Source: Cercis canadensis | Lineage: Eukaryota > Streptophyta > Magnoliopsida > Fabales > Fabaceae | Assembly (NCBI GenBank): GCA_003255065.1 | Contig: QAOA01006931.1 | Span: 1,817,542-1,881,541 of the forward strand | Direction: 5' to 3' | Length of the DNA stretch: 64,000 bases | Part shown: one piece after another, positions 1 to 13,100 of the stretch | Layout of the letters: each line of letters opens with the position of its first letter | Position numbering within the stretch: position 1 is the stretch's first letter | Made by a program: the position numbers and the translations under genes | Notes under the pieces: generated by a model | What the model saw: only the letters and a program-made list of their open reading frames with translations | The model's database searches: none | Told to the model about the DNA's origin: nothing

Positions 1-3000
1 TTTTAAATGACAATATAATAACTACTCCACTTTCTAAAAAAAATAGCATAAATTTTATTTAATATGTAATTATTATATTTAGTAATTATATTTTAAGAGA
101 ATACGTACATAATAATTTACACATAATAATCTTTTAATAATTTTATTGTGTAAGTTACCAACATATAAATAAGTTTATATCTGTTGTCTCTGTGTCTCTG
201 ATTTATTTTCCTCAACTCACATTCTTTGGACAAATAAGGGCGGGCAGTGAGTCACGTGGAGCCGTGGAGGTGGATTACGATTCACGAACCACCGTCGAGA
301 AATTTGACAAACCTTTGTATCGCGCTCGCGTACGGAGAAATTCAAGATGTGGTTTTCACCGGTAATAATTACAAATATCAAAGGGTGTTTTAATCGGAAG
401 ATGCGCCAAAATTTCAATTTCAACCTCATGAGAAGGACAGGCACGAGGATAATATACTAATTATTGGTTTTTTTTAATTTCCCCCTAAATTTGCATTCTT
501 TTTCCCTCCATTATAGACTATTTCGCCTTCTTTTTTCTTTTCTTTTGTATATTCCATAATCGAATCGGTTGGGTGAAATCGAGTTCCATTCCCAGGTAGT
601 ATAACTGTAACCGCTTTCTTTTTAAGTTTTTATATCTTATCAAGATAGAAAGAAAAGGAATCGGATTTATTACGAGTGGATTTGCTTCATTTCCATTCGT
701 TGAATAATTTAATGTGCCTTTTGATTCGGTGCCCAGAATTTTTCTCAGGAGAATGAAAGTGATTGTTATTATTTGAATTGGCATGAATTTGTGTAACAAA
801 ATCGGATAAATGAGAAAACATAAAATGCTGGCAACAGAAGCCAAATTTTGAACACGTAGTATTATGAAAATGAATGAATAAATGCCTGAAGTAATTAAAT
901 TCAAACATCCTGAATTGAATTGTTTGGTTTATTTCTTTTAGAAATTGTGCATTCTGTGAAGGATCAGCGCTTTGTTTGTTTATTCCTCGTGTATACAATT
1001 TGTGCCTAGATTTTTTGGTTGCGCCATTGCATAAACTGGGGATTTTTGCCTTGTCTCTCCTAACTTGAAATGCTCTTTCAATGCTATTGCTTATTTTTCC
1101 TAAGTTGAATTTATTAGATTCATCTCTGTATCAGTTATCTCCTGGGCTGGCTGAGCCATTTCATGTTTTCTCTTATTGTGATTCTCACATTTCTTCATCT
1201 AGCATAGGGCTTGAAAATTAAGATAATATAAGTTTGTTCTCTATTTGATTGCCTTAAGGAAATCTTATACTTTTCAGAACAGGTAAGTCAATTTCTAAAT
1301 CTAATCAAATTTTAATTATTGTCATACTGTTCTTGTATAAATGAATTTTATTTTTAATTTTTGTATAGAAAGTGATGCTATGAGAGGAACAAACACATAT
1401 ACCAGTTATTATATAGTCTTTGTGATAATTAGTAGCATATTTTAAGCAAAATTAATTGAATGATTCGTTGTTCCAGCTGCAGGCAAAATACATTTTCGGT
1501 TCCAATTTTGTCTTTATTGTTTTATGTATTATCTTTCTTACATGAATGGATGCTGTCAGCGGTGTTGGCATGTTAGGGTATAAGATTTGTGACTTGGTTC
1601 AATAAATTTGATAGGAATACTGTGTCTTCTTTTCTTTTCAGTTTTTTTTTTTTTTTTATAATCTGGTAATTTTGACTGCACATCATCTTTTAGATAGAGT
1701 AGAATTTATTAAATTTAGAGTGAATCATCTCTATTTTAGTTCTCATTGTTAAAATATATTTTATGTGAGAACACACTTTTTATTAAAAAAGAAATCTAAA
1801 ACGTAAAACCCTCTCCTTAGATAAAGCCTTGTGGCCATGCCGTCCTTTTCAGTTTTGAAACTGCCAAAGTTTGTTCAACAAATCAGGAAAACAAAAGATA
1901 ACTTGTTTGAATTAGTTCGGCAAGGTAGTATAGGAAACATGGTTGGTCCTAATTTTGAATGTGCGAAGTTGACATGTCCAAGCCTCAACACATCTTTCAT
2001 CTTATTATAGAAGAAAAAGAACACACACACACATACCGCTAATTCTGGTGGGCCATGTAAATGTTGTCAACGTCATAACATCCCTATTCCCTGGAGCTCT
2101 GGAAGAACCTGAATGGTGAGTATTAGGATACCAATTTATAAGTTTCGTCAAAGGTTGGGTTGCCCAGTCAAAGACCCAAGCATATCCAAAAAGGCTTACT
2201 TATTTTTTTATTTTTTTTGCTCGACAAAACCCTACTTCTAACTTGTGATGGAATTAGCTTGTTCTTTGCCTTTTATTTTATTTTCAAGCAATTCTTTTCT
2301 TTTCTTCTCTTGTCTTTTTATTTTATAACACTCAGTAACTGACCTTAAAAGTTGGGTTCAGAGAAGGTTTTCATTTCCCTCCTATCATGTTTTTTGTTAT
2401 TCTAATTAGATCTCCTTGTTAACGAATAGACTTTCCAAGGCTTCCCGGAGATTACAATATTCACTTTTGGGTTCATGGCCAAATTTTTTATTTTTTTGGC
2501 TGAACTCATGATCAAATTACTTATTAAACTAGATATACTACTTATGACATAAATTGGGTTTGATAATGAATGTTCAAATGCTGCTAACACTTATGATGCA
2601 CAATCCTCATCGGGATTTTCCTTTCTTAGGCATTCTGATAACAAGCTGAAGCAGTGGAGTTTTATTCTGAAACTGAGTGTATTCAATCAAACAAACAGAA
2701 AGAGGAAATAGAACTTTGTGATTTTCCCTCGTTAACTAGTCCAGCAAATTTATACAATGGTTATGGAAGATGAAGTATATTGCTTTGGCATGTGCAGTAG
2801 TTAAGATACATTGGACAAAGATATCTTAAAATTCCTCATACCGATGACTACTTTTGTTACTTAATTTGTACTTTGTAGTATTATATTTCCTGCAAATAAG
2901 TGCTTGATATGTGGTTATTTTAATTCCTGACACCTCAGTTTCTGAAATACAAAGCTTATTAATTGGATGATATGATTGCTAGTACTACTCCTACTCAGAT

Positions 3001-3224
3001 CGAATTTTGGATTAAGTGAATATGAGAATTGTAGCACAGGCTAAGCAATTATCGATTACACTGGATATTATTATTGGCATGTTTTCATAGATTAACATTT
3101 CAAAATGGTCTTAATTTGTTATGTCTAATTTCAGGATTCCTGGTCATTTGTGCTGAAAACGTAGAGTTCCTGACTTATCATGTTCTTCTCAATGAGTTCT
3201 TTCTGAAAATTTAAGTGTAGAAAG
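1..3224. other. Upstream region and probable 5' leader of the first CIP1 gene
   Basis: No open reading frame here resembles a known protein. A strong donor-like site (CAG/GTAAGT) lies at 1282/1283 and a branch/acceptor-like site (tttcag) ends at 3134, 90 bases before the NAB-exon start codon. A 5'UTR intron of about 1.85 kb is therefore plausible, as for the neighbouring paralogue, but it is an inference from splice-site shape only. The rest is AT-rich. Confidence 0.35.
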
Positions 3225-5832
3225 ATGATCAAGCACCGCTGGAGGGAGTTGGCCAAGTCCCTTGGCAGTCAAGTCGATCCTGAGAAAGCTGAAGAACTCA
3301 AAAGAACCAAAACAGGTGCACATCATTTCTCTCTAATGAAACCAATTGCTATACTATATATAAGTGGGGAAAAAAGTAAAGGAGCGTTATGTTGTTTGCG
3401 TTTGTTACTATTACTTATTCTATTGCAGAAACATTTTGTTTCCCTTGGTAACAGGAGCACTAACCGTACTTGTGTCATGTTATATTTAATTTTGAAATAC
3501 TTTTGAATCTATTTACTGATATCAGCAGCTTCCCATATTATTTTCAGATATTGATAACAACCTCACTAGAATCTTGAAGCTTATTAAGAATGAAGAACAA
3601 ACAAAAAAAGATGGGAACTTAAGAGACTCTAGAAAAGAGACAGAACTAGTGGGACTGATTGAGGACTTCTACAACCAGTACCAGTCACTCTATGCGCTGT
3701 ATGATCGTCTTACTGGAGAGTATGGGAAACTGGTTCCTCGCCAAAGAGGGAGAACTGTTTCTTCTTTGTCTTCGTCTAGCTCAGATTCAGAGTATTTTTC
3801 CTCAGACGAAATAGAAGGTAGTATCCGAAGATCAGAAAAGGAACAACAGAATGTATCTGAGACCATTAAGCAGGAACTAGTTGAAACAGAAAGGGAAAAT
3901 TCTACTCTTGCTGATGCTGATGAAGTTCTTGGGAATCAAGCATTATTAACTCAGATAGAGGAGTTAGAGAAGCAATTAACTTGCCAAAAGAAAGAGGTGG
4001 AGAGCTTGAAGCAACAGAAAGGGGAACTAAGCGCAAAGAATACAGGGCTGCACGCTCGAGTTTTGGAGCTTGAATTGTTGTTGAAAGACAAAGGAAGTGA
4101 AGTATCTAGTCTGCGGGTGAAACTCAAGAACAAGGAGAGCCATGAAATGTCTAATATTGCAGTCCTTATGGCACAAATCAACAAAATTGAACTGGAGGCC
4201 AAATCTCTGAGGACCCAGAAAGCTGAAATGGAAGAAAAGATAATCTCTAACAGAATTGAAGCAGAGAGCCATGTTAAGGGCTTGACGGAGCAGCTTAATA
4301 CTGTGAAGCAGAACCTAGATTCCTTACACAAGCAGAAAAAAGAATTAGAAGTTCAGATGGAAGAAAAGAGGGAAGAAGTATCCCAATACCTGATTAAGAT
4401 ACAAGATATGAAGGAAAAGCTAGCCGAAAAGAATTCAGTTGAAGATAGAGTTCTGCAAGAGAAAGAGCGTTTTCTTGTTAAGACAAAGGACCTGGAACTG
4501 GAGGTGGAATCTCGATGCAACCAGAAGAACGAATTGGAAGAGCAGTTAAGAAATAGGAATTATGAAATTACTCGTATGGCAGATGAAAACAAATCTCTTG
4601 AGGACAGAAATCTTGAACTGAAAAGAGCGATAGCGGAGAGAGGGGAGGAGCTCTCTGCTATATTAAGGGAACATGAGAGTGGTCAACATGGAGCTTCTAT
4701 ACAGGCTATGGCTTTAACAGCACAAGTTAATGATCTGAGACTAGAGTTAGACTCTTTGAAGGAAGAGAAAAGCAGGTTGGAGGTAGAGAATGAGAGAAAC
4801 AAAAAGGAACGTTCAGAAAGACTTGAAAAGATGGAAAATCTCAACATCAAGTTAGCAAGCAAGATTGCTGATCAGGAGAGGATTATGAAGGAAGAGAAGA
4901 TCAAGTTGGAGTTAGAAAATGAGAGAAACAAAAAGGAATACTCAGAAAGCATGGCAGAGATGGAAATTTTGAACATCAAGTTAGCAAGCAAGATTGCTGA
5001 CCAGGAGAGATTTATGAAGGAACAAGCGGAAACTGTTGACCGAATGAGTGGAGAGTTTAAACAAGCAAATGTTTGGTCGAAGAAAATCAAGTCGAATGGG
5101 CAAATCACAGAAAGGAAAATGGAAGAATTGGTACAAGAGTTCCGGAAGAAAATAGAAGATAATATCCGGCTCTTGTACCAGAGGATCCATGTAGCAGAAC
5201 AGTTGCATAATGAAAATAAAGATAGCTACAAAATAACAAAGAAAATGTATGAAGAAGAAAACAGAATGCTTAAAGAGAAAATTGCTAGTTATGAAGATGA
5301 ACTTAGGAAGCCTAGAGTTATGAGGATGACACCAATGGAGGCTCTAAATGGGTTAGACTTAGCTGCTGGCTTAGACTGGGCTGCAGGTAAGCTTGAAGAA
5401 CGCAAAGAATTGTTACTAAGTCGAGTCTCTAAAATGGTGGGTGAGATTGAGGTTGCAAAGGATTGGATAAAGAAAAGAAACAGTGAAATGAAACAGCTCA
5501 AAGACAACGTGAATTGCCTTACTGCGTTATTGGATGATAAAGAAGAGCAGGAGTTTTTGTTAAGAGAGAAGGTGTGGAAATTAGAAGCCAAGGTGAGCAA
5601 GGAAGGAGGGGAGAAGCTGAATCTAATGAAAGCGGTGAGCCAGCTAGAAAAGAAAATGGGAAAATTGGAAAAGAACATTAAAGAGAAGGATGAAGAGTTG
5701 GTTAATCAAGGGGAGAAGAAAAGGGAAGCAATAAGGCAGCTCTGTTTTCTAAATGATTATCACCGCAACCGTTGTGACTATCTGAAGGATATGATCACAA
5801 AGATGAGGGTCAACAGTATGAAAAGAGCTTAA
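3225..5832 (+). CDS. CIP1: COP1-interactive protein 1-like, NAB domain plus long coiled coil (paralogue A)
   Basis: Two coding exons, 3225-3315 and 3548-5832, joined by a phase-1 intron (acag/gtgc ... ttttcag/atat), give 791 residues. Residues 1-85 form a NAB (NET/KIP1-type actin-binding) domain: MIKHRWRELAKSLG, then an FYNQYQSLYALYDRLTGEYG block. A Ser/Asp-rich stretch (SSLSSSSSDSE) follows, typical of CIP1. The remainder is almost continuous Glu/Lys/Leu coiled coil, with a 43-residue unit duplicated at 4777-5034. The C-terminus keeps the family signature EKKREAIRQLCFLNDYHRNR. CIP1 of Arabidopsis binds the light-signalling E3 ligase COP1 and is cytoskeleton associated; NAB domains bind F-actin. 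The start is the first ATG after the probable leader acceptor and matches the paralogue's start. The protein is much shorter than paralogue B 4.3 kb downstream in the same orientation, so the pair is a tandem duplication. An alternative name would be a NETWORKED-like protein, but the tail favours CIP1. Confidence 0.88.
4777..5034 (+). repeat. Two tandem 129-bp coiled-coil units inside CIP1 paralogue A
   Basis: Units start at 4777 and 4906 (offset 129 bp, 43 codons). Both encode ENERNKKE followed by a shared NIKLASKIADQER block. The unit is not a whole number of heptads (43 = 6x7+1), so the duplication shifts the heptad register by one residue unless a skip is tolerated. Confidence 0.8.
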
Positions 5833-8040
5833 AATCTCTCTGTCCTATCCTTCCCAAAACAGCGACAGAGACGGATTTCTTTTTTTCTCACTACTTATCT
5901 TCACTACTAATTCTTTTTTCTTTTTTGTGTATAAGGTAGGGATGTGTTGATCACCAATTGGTAAACCATATACTGTACGTTCAGCCAACCAGGCCAGTTT
6001 GGCCCACTTTTTCTAATTGGCTAGATGCTAAATTGTAGATACATCCATCCCTGTAACTAAGAATTGCCCTTTAATCTTCATGTTTTCAATAGCTTTCCTT
6101 CTACTACTCAATCCAAGTTGTTTCACTACTTGGTGAATTGGGGAACATTTTATTTGTTTTTCCTCTATGTAAAGCATTGTCAACATTGAGTCATTTGATT
6201 CATCCATTGTTATAACCAGTTTGAATAGACAAGAGATAAAAGAATCACTGAAACAGAGTAAATAGAGGAGGCCCACCAGGAGATACAACTAAACACTTTA
6301 AGCTTTGTTTGGCATCAACGAAGAGAAAATAATAGAAAGGAAGAAATACGAGGGATAAGAATTGAAAACTCAAAGCGTTTATAATGAAATTATTGGGGTC
6401 AACAGTGGCAATTGACAATAAAAGTACACGACCCATCATTAACCATGCTGCTTTCTTTAACACTCTGTCTATATGTGGGCAGATTGAGAGTACGGATGTG
6501 GGATCCCCTCAATTTTCTCCCTTTGACTGCAAAAACCAAACAGTGAAGTTGTGGTTTGGTTTCCTGCTTTCTCCTCCTTTCACTTCTCTCCTACTAAATG
6601 AAGTGTCAGAGTGTATTTCATTGGGAGTAACAATAATTCTCTCTCTTTTTCATTAAGGACCGAAGAGTGCTAATGTTTTAGTTAAGTTTAATCCACCAGC
6701 TTTGATTTGCAAAGGACAATTGTTCTTCTATTCATTATTTTATTATTCCTTGGCCTTTCAAGATCTGAAGATGACAACTAGGTAAGTTTTTTATTTTTCA
6801 ATATTTAAAATATTTTTTGTTAATAATAATAAAAAATCTAACCGTTTACACTTTATGATTGAGACGATGAATAATTTTTTCCTCACTATCTCTTACAATC
6901 CATGAAACGATAATGTACAAGTGGAAAACCAGTTTCCAAAGTTAAATTCGTATCATAACTTGGGTCCTGTATCATAATGCTCGTAAAAACAACACATCAT
7001 ATTTTTGCATTACAAAAAAAATTCCCATTTTCTGGATAAATGATTTATCTTGATAATAATATTCTAATGTATCATTTTTAAATATAGAAATTTACGGGAT
7101 AACATTGATCAAATAATTGTTTTAAATTTATATTATTTTAAATTTATCNTTATCAAATTTGGTATGCAGTTACCAAATGCTGCTTTTACTATATAGCTTA
7201 TGATGGTATTTAATCAATGTGATTTCTCAAAATGGTTCTAAAAAAAAAGATAATACCGCTAAATTCAAATTTCCGTAAAACTTGGCACAGAGTTTCGTCG
7301 TTCCATAGCAATTAGCATGAAAGATCCTACAAGCTGCAAATTACGCGCAATAACTGCAGGCCAGATCGACCTCAACATACAAACTTGGCAACATATCGTG
7401 GTCATTTCTGGCAATTGAGTGCCTAATGATATTTTTAATTATATATGAGGTTAGAGGGACATTCCCTATTATTTTATTCGATCAAATAATCCCTTAGAAA
7501 AAGGATAAAATAAAATAAAAATATTAAATAACCCCATAAAAAAATAAATTTATTAATATCACACTCTCTTAAATATTTAAATATAATATAAATTAAATTA
7601 TCTTCATTCAAAAATATTTTTTTTAAAAAATTAACTAATTATGTATTTTCTTTTTAATTAAAAATAAATCTATAACTAATAAAAATTTAAAAAATATTAT
7701 GATTAATTACATTTTAAATTTTTTATTTTTTAATAAAAAAATTTATTTATATTATATTTAAACATTAAAAAAAAAATAACATTAACAACCCAGACGTGAA
7801 AATAACCACTGCCTGCAAAAATTATATATGAGGTTACGGTCTGCCTGATTGCAGTATCAGTGCCTCACCCGCCAGCAAACCAAGTGACAAATGACAATGA
7901 GCCGCGTTTTAGCTACGTCACCACTGAGAAATTATAGGAAAGAAATCCACTATGGCATTATGGTAATAAATACGCAAAGAAGTGGCCAACATGCGAAAAG
8001 AAATCCAAAGATTCCATCCCTGAAATCTGAAGCTACAAAT
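5833..8040. other. Intergenic region between the CIP1 paralogues
   Basis: No supportable gene. The first few hundred bases should hold the 3'UTR of paralogue A. From about 6780 the DNA is very AT-rich; a single N lies at 7149. A 365-bp AT-rich segment (7455-7819) is bracketed by an identical 17-base direct repeat and is listed separately. Confidence 0.5.
7438..7836. repeat. 365-bp AT-rich insertion flanked by 17-bp direct repeats
   Basis: The sequence aattatatatgaggtta occurs at 7438-7454 and again at 7820-7836. A perfect 17-base direct repeat bracketing anonymous AT-rich DNA looks like a target-site duplication of a retroposed element. I see no clear poly(A), Pol III boxes or terminal inverted repeats, so the class is not assigned. 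Confidence 0.4.
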
Positions 8041-10175
8041 GCCTGCCGGCGTCTCTTTTGAGCGCTCTAATCCAAACAAAACCACTTTTGCATTCAAAAT
8101 TTTAATACATTTTGTGTTGTTATTTTATGAAGCTGGCTCTCTGCCTCACAGTCTCTCTCACCTTAATTGGAGAGTTCGTCGTATCTTTCTTCCTTGTTTT
8201 TTATTTTCTCCCAGTTTGATCATCTGGTTTCAGGATCTTGCTTTGGCTCTGACTCTCAGGTAAACCGTGAATTTCACTGGTAAGAATTTTTCTCTTCAAA
8301 TTCTTTTTCTCTGCTGTTTTGGTATGCATTGAATTGAATTCTCGGAGAAGAGCTTCTAGCCTTGAAGCTCATAGTTTAGTTGAGCTATTTCAGCCTCGCT
8401 CTCCTTCATCCTTACTTTTGGATTCGATCAGATCAAGTTCGTTAGCTGATTTTCTGGTACCTAAATCCAAAGCTGAGTCACCTTTTTATTGTAAAATCTG
8501 TATCGGATGATAACCTTCGGAGAATTCTGTTCGACGTTCTTTGATTTTAAGGGGAAAAGTAGCTGAGATGTTGTTATGCGAAATTGACAACTTAAAGTTC
8601 CTAGTGAAATTCTGTGTGTTTGATCATTTCATTGTCACTCGTAATATAGGCTCAATTCTGAAGCTCAGTCATCTTATTTTCGTTCTTTGATTTGCTCTAC
8701 CCTTATGATTTTCTCTCAGGCTGGTCCGAACTGGCTTTTGGAGCTCAGCAAGAAGCTTCCGAGGAAAGACTGCAAGGAGGGAAAGTGGAAGCACATCTCA
8801 GGTACACAATATAACCATCGATTTCGATATGGTCAAAATACTGATTATGAGAACTTTGAATTCTGAGATTACTTATTGATATCTGTTTGCTCCAATTTTT
8901 CTTGAATCCCAATCGGAGATTCCCGGAGTTGTTGACGTGGCGCCAGATTAGAATAATTGGCGCCCACTTGACGTGAGTGAATTGGAAGCCAACCACCGCC
9001 ACGAGCGGTCGTAACAAGAGACAGTGTAGGAACTCCTTCCACCTTCTCTTCTCTTTTTAGTTGCTCCATCCTCAAATTTTGAATTAAGAAGGGTAAAATA
9101 GCGGTAGGCTAATTACAGTCTGTTCGGACAATCTTACGAAAATTAGAGTTATTAAATTTGGGTAGAGTAATGATATCCATTTACTTTCCTATGAATAATG
9201 AACCCAAATATTACCTCGTTCTTACTCTCCTTCCCTCCCCCCCACCCTCTCTTCTCCCCGGTTTTTCTTCCTCTTCCAAAAGAAGTCCCAAATAATTAGT
9301 TGATGTTTTGTTTATGATTTCTGTCTTTTTTGTTATTTTCCTGCACTAAATAGACACAAGTTGGTTAACGACCCCAAATTAAGGCTAAAACCCGTTATTG
9401 AACCTTACATATCCATCTTTAAAAAATAGAACAATGCCTCTAAAGCATGAGCCATGATATCATGGGTATCTATGAACTCTCTTAACAAAATATTCATTGA
9501 AACGTATGTATAATATATCTGCTGGAAGGATAACTACAGGTCCCATCTTGAGTCCCCCAACCGAAAAGAAAAAGGGAAAAACAAGAAAACTAAAAAAAAA
9601 ATTGTTTCGGTTGTTGGTGCTGGATTATTCTGAGTTCTACCCAAAAATAGAAAAAAAGTAGTCGCTTTTGTTTGAGCGCCATATACTGATTAAATCTCTT
9701 CCTATATTTTAGGATTTTGGATTTCCCTGTAAGGCTGTAATAAGAGATTACTGTAACGACAGAGACATCACTTGAAGATAGCCAATCCCATTTTCATAGC
9801 CACATCTATGAATTTCACTTTTATGTTATGAAAAAGGAAAAACCCAGGTAGTCTCTGCTACAGTCAAAAAGAAAATTTTTACCCTCCTGTTATAATTACC
9901 ATGAGAAACCACATTCTTATTCTACAACACGAAACTTTCATTCAAGAATCCTAATCTCTAGCTGAATGAATAGTTCTGCTATGATATACTTCTGAAGCTT
10001 TAAGGATATTAATAACGTATCAAGAAAGTTAAACATGTTGAAAACCTTTTGCTTCAAAGTGTTCAAATATCAAAGAATGCTCTTAAAAATTTCAGCTCCT
10101 GAATTTCTAGGATCAAAATGGAGATCGGCTTCTTGATGGGCAACTGCTAAGAGAAGCTGAAAATCTGTAGAAAAG
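8041..10175 (+). other. Probable spliced 5' leader of CIP1 paralogue B
   Basis: Splice-like signals suggest leader exons ending at 8259 (ctctcag/gtaaac), spanning 8720-8801 (ttctctcag ... atctcag/gtacac) and starting at 10096 (aatttcag). The last piece runs into the NAB exon at 10176. The intervals between contain no convincing coding sequence. The exon boundaries are inferred by eye; transcript data would settle them. Confidence 0.45.
10118..10150 (+). CDS. Short upstream ORF in the CIP1-B leader
   Basis: An ATG at 10118 opens a 10-codon ORF (MEIGFLMGNC) with its stop at 10148-10150, 25 bases before the main ATG at 10176. It lies in the same inferred leader exon as the main start, so scanning ribosomes would meet it first. 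A uORF this close could lower translation of the main ORF. Function is inferred from position only. Confidence 0.4.
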   Translation: MEIGFLMGNC

Positions 10176-13100
10176 ATGGTGAAGCATCGCTTGAGAGAGT
10201 CTATAAAATCTTTATTTGGCAGTCACATTGATCCTGAAAAAGAAGAGCAGCTGCAGGGAGCTAAAACAGGTATGATCTCTGTCCAAGATTATACTCATAT
10301 GCCATCATGACAACTGTAATTTGACACCATGGGGTATAATGATGAATAATTAGGATTCATCTGTATCACCTTATGATGATCAAACAAATGATTGGGAGTT
10401 TTGTCATTTTCCTACAGATATTGAAGACAAAGTAAAAAGGATATTGAAGCTTATTAGAGATGACAATCTTGAAGAGGATGGTAATCCAGTGGAACTTTCC
10501 AAGAAGGAACCACTTGTTGAACTGATTGAGGATTTCCACAATCAGTACCAATCACTCTATGCACGATACGACCATCTTACAGGAGAGCTGAGGAAAAAGA
10601 TTAATGGCAAGCGGGAGAAAGATAGTTCTTCATCCAGCTCAGACTCAGATTCGGATTACTCTTCCAAGAACAGAGACAGTAAAAATGGACAACTGGAAAG
10701 TGAATCCCAACAGATACTTGATGGCATAAAGCAAGAACTTGAAAAGGCACATACGGAAGTTGCAGAATTAAATCAGAAGTTGACTATTACATGTGACGAG
10801 AAGGAGGATCTGAATTCAAAATATCTTGCAGCGCTAAGCAAGATACAAGAAGCAGACAAAATCAACACGGATTTGAAAACTGATGCTGAAACATCTGGCA
10901 TTCAAAGATCCAAACTTTTAGTTGAGAATGGTGAACTAAAGAAGCAACTGGATATTGCTGGTGAGATGGAAGCTGAACTGAATCAAAGACTGGAAGAGTT
11001 GAAGATAGAGAAAGATAATTTGACCACGGAGAAAGAGGCAGCTTTCAGACAGATTGAAGGGGAACAGAAGATTACGAACAGTCTGAGAACGATAGTTGAT
11101 CAACTGAAAGAGGAGAAATCAGACCTTGGGAAAGAATTAGGAGTTGTTACAGGGGAACTTTCCCTTCTGAATCAAAGATTGGAAGACTTGAAGAGGGAGA
11201 ATGATGATTTGACCGTGAAGAAGGAGATAGCTTTCAGGCAGATTGACGAGGAACAGAAGATCACAAGCAGCCTGAGAACGATTGTTGATCAGCTGAAAGA
11301 GGAGAAATTAGACCTTGGGAAAGAATTGGAAGCTGTTACAGGGGAACTTTCCATTCTGAATCAAAGATTGGAAGACTTGAAGACAGAGAAAGATAATTTG
11401 AGCATGGAGAAAGAGACAGCTTTCAGAGAGATTGACGAGGAACAGAAGATTACAAACAGCCTGAGAGCGGTGGTTGATCAACTGCAAGATGAGAAATCAG
11501 ACCTTGGGAAAGAATTGGAAGCTGTTACAGGGGAACTTTCCACTCTGAATCAAAGATTGGAAGACTTGAAAACAGAGAAAGATAATTTGATCATAGAGAA
11601 AGAGACAGCTTTCAGAGAGATTGACGAGGAACAGAAGATTACAAACAGCCTGAGAGCGGTGGTTGATCAACTGCAAGATGAGAAATCAGACCTTGGGAAA
11701 GAATTGGAAGCTGTTACAGGGGAACTTTCCACTCTGAATCAAAGATTGGAAGACTTGAAGACAGAGAAAGATAATTTGATCATAGAGAAAGAGACAGCTT
11801 TCAGACAGATTGACGAGGAACAGAAGATTACAAACAGCCTGAGAGCGGTGGTTGATCAACTGAAAGATGAAAAATCAGACCTTGGGAAAAAATTAGAAGC
11901 TGTTACAGGGGAATTTTCCATTCTGAAGGAGAAGCTTGAACATGCAGAGCACCAAGTGACAAATATAAGCCACACTTTGAAAGTCACCGAGGAAGAGAAT
12001 GAATCTGTCAAGTTGAAACTTTCACAGGGTTCGAATGAGGTTCAGGTGGCTCATCACAGAGCACAGGAACTCGTGGCTGAATTGAGTCAGTTAAAGGAGA
12101 AATTGGATGAGAGAGAAAGGGAGGTTTCAACCCTCACTCAGATGCATGAGGAGTATGAGAATGAATCCTCAAATCGTATCAGGGCATTAGAGGCACAGGT
12201 TGCAGATCTGGAGGTCGAATTAGAATCATCGCATACCCAGAAAAGAGATATGGAAGTGCAAATTAAAAATAGCACAACTGAAGCAAGGGAACTGGGAGAG
12301 CACAAGTTAGGGCTACAAAACCAAATTTCAGAGCTTGAAATGAAGTTCAAAGAAAGAGAACACGAACTATCTGCTCTCATGAAGAAACTTGAAGATAATG
12401 AGAACGAGTCATCGTCCAAAATAGCAGATTTGACATCTCAGATGAACAATCTGCTAACCGATATAGACATGTTACGTGCTCAGAAAGATGAACTGGACGA
12501 ACAGATGATTCATAAAAGTAATGAAGCATCAACTCAAGTCAAAAGTATTACAGATCAGGTCAATGTATTGCAGCAGGAAGTGGAGTCCCTACAACACCAG
12601 AAGTCTGACTTGGAAGTTCAACTTGAGAAAAAGACCCAAGAAATTTCAGAGTACATGATGCAGATACAAACTCTGAAAGAGGAGGTCGCAAACAAAACTC
12701 TGGATCAACAGAGACTTGTGGAAGATAATGAAAATTTAACCATGCAGATAAGGAATCTGGAACAAGAGGTGAACTCCATAAAGAGCCAAAAGAGTGAAGT
12801 TGAAGAGCAAATACAGGCTAGCAACCTTGAGATCAGTCAGCTGAGGGAGGAGAAGTTGGGGCTGCAAGACAAAATGATCGAATTGGAGAAAATATCAGCA
12901 GAGAGAGAGTCCGAGTTCTCTGTTCTGCAGGACAAAAATACTACAATGGAGAACACATTAGCAGAGAAAGAGGTTGAGCTCTCTGCGTTACAGGGTAAAC
13001 TTAATGAAGAAAAGGACGAGGCTTCAGCTCAAATAATGGCATTCACAGCCCAGGTTAATAATTTGCAAACAGACCTCCTTTCATTGCAGAAAGAGAAAGA

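Noticed and set aside
3225..3506. 93-codon ORF read straight through from the CIP1-A start
   Set aside because: After residue 30 it runs through a donor into intron sequence; splicing at 3315/3548 gives the NAB continuation shared with paralogue B.
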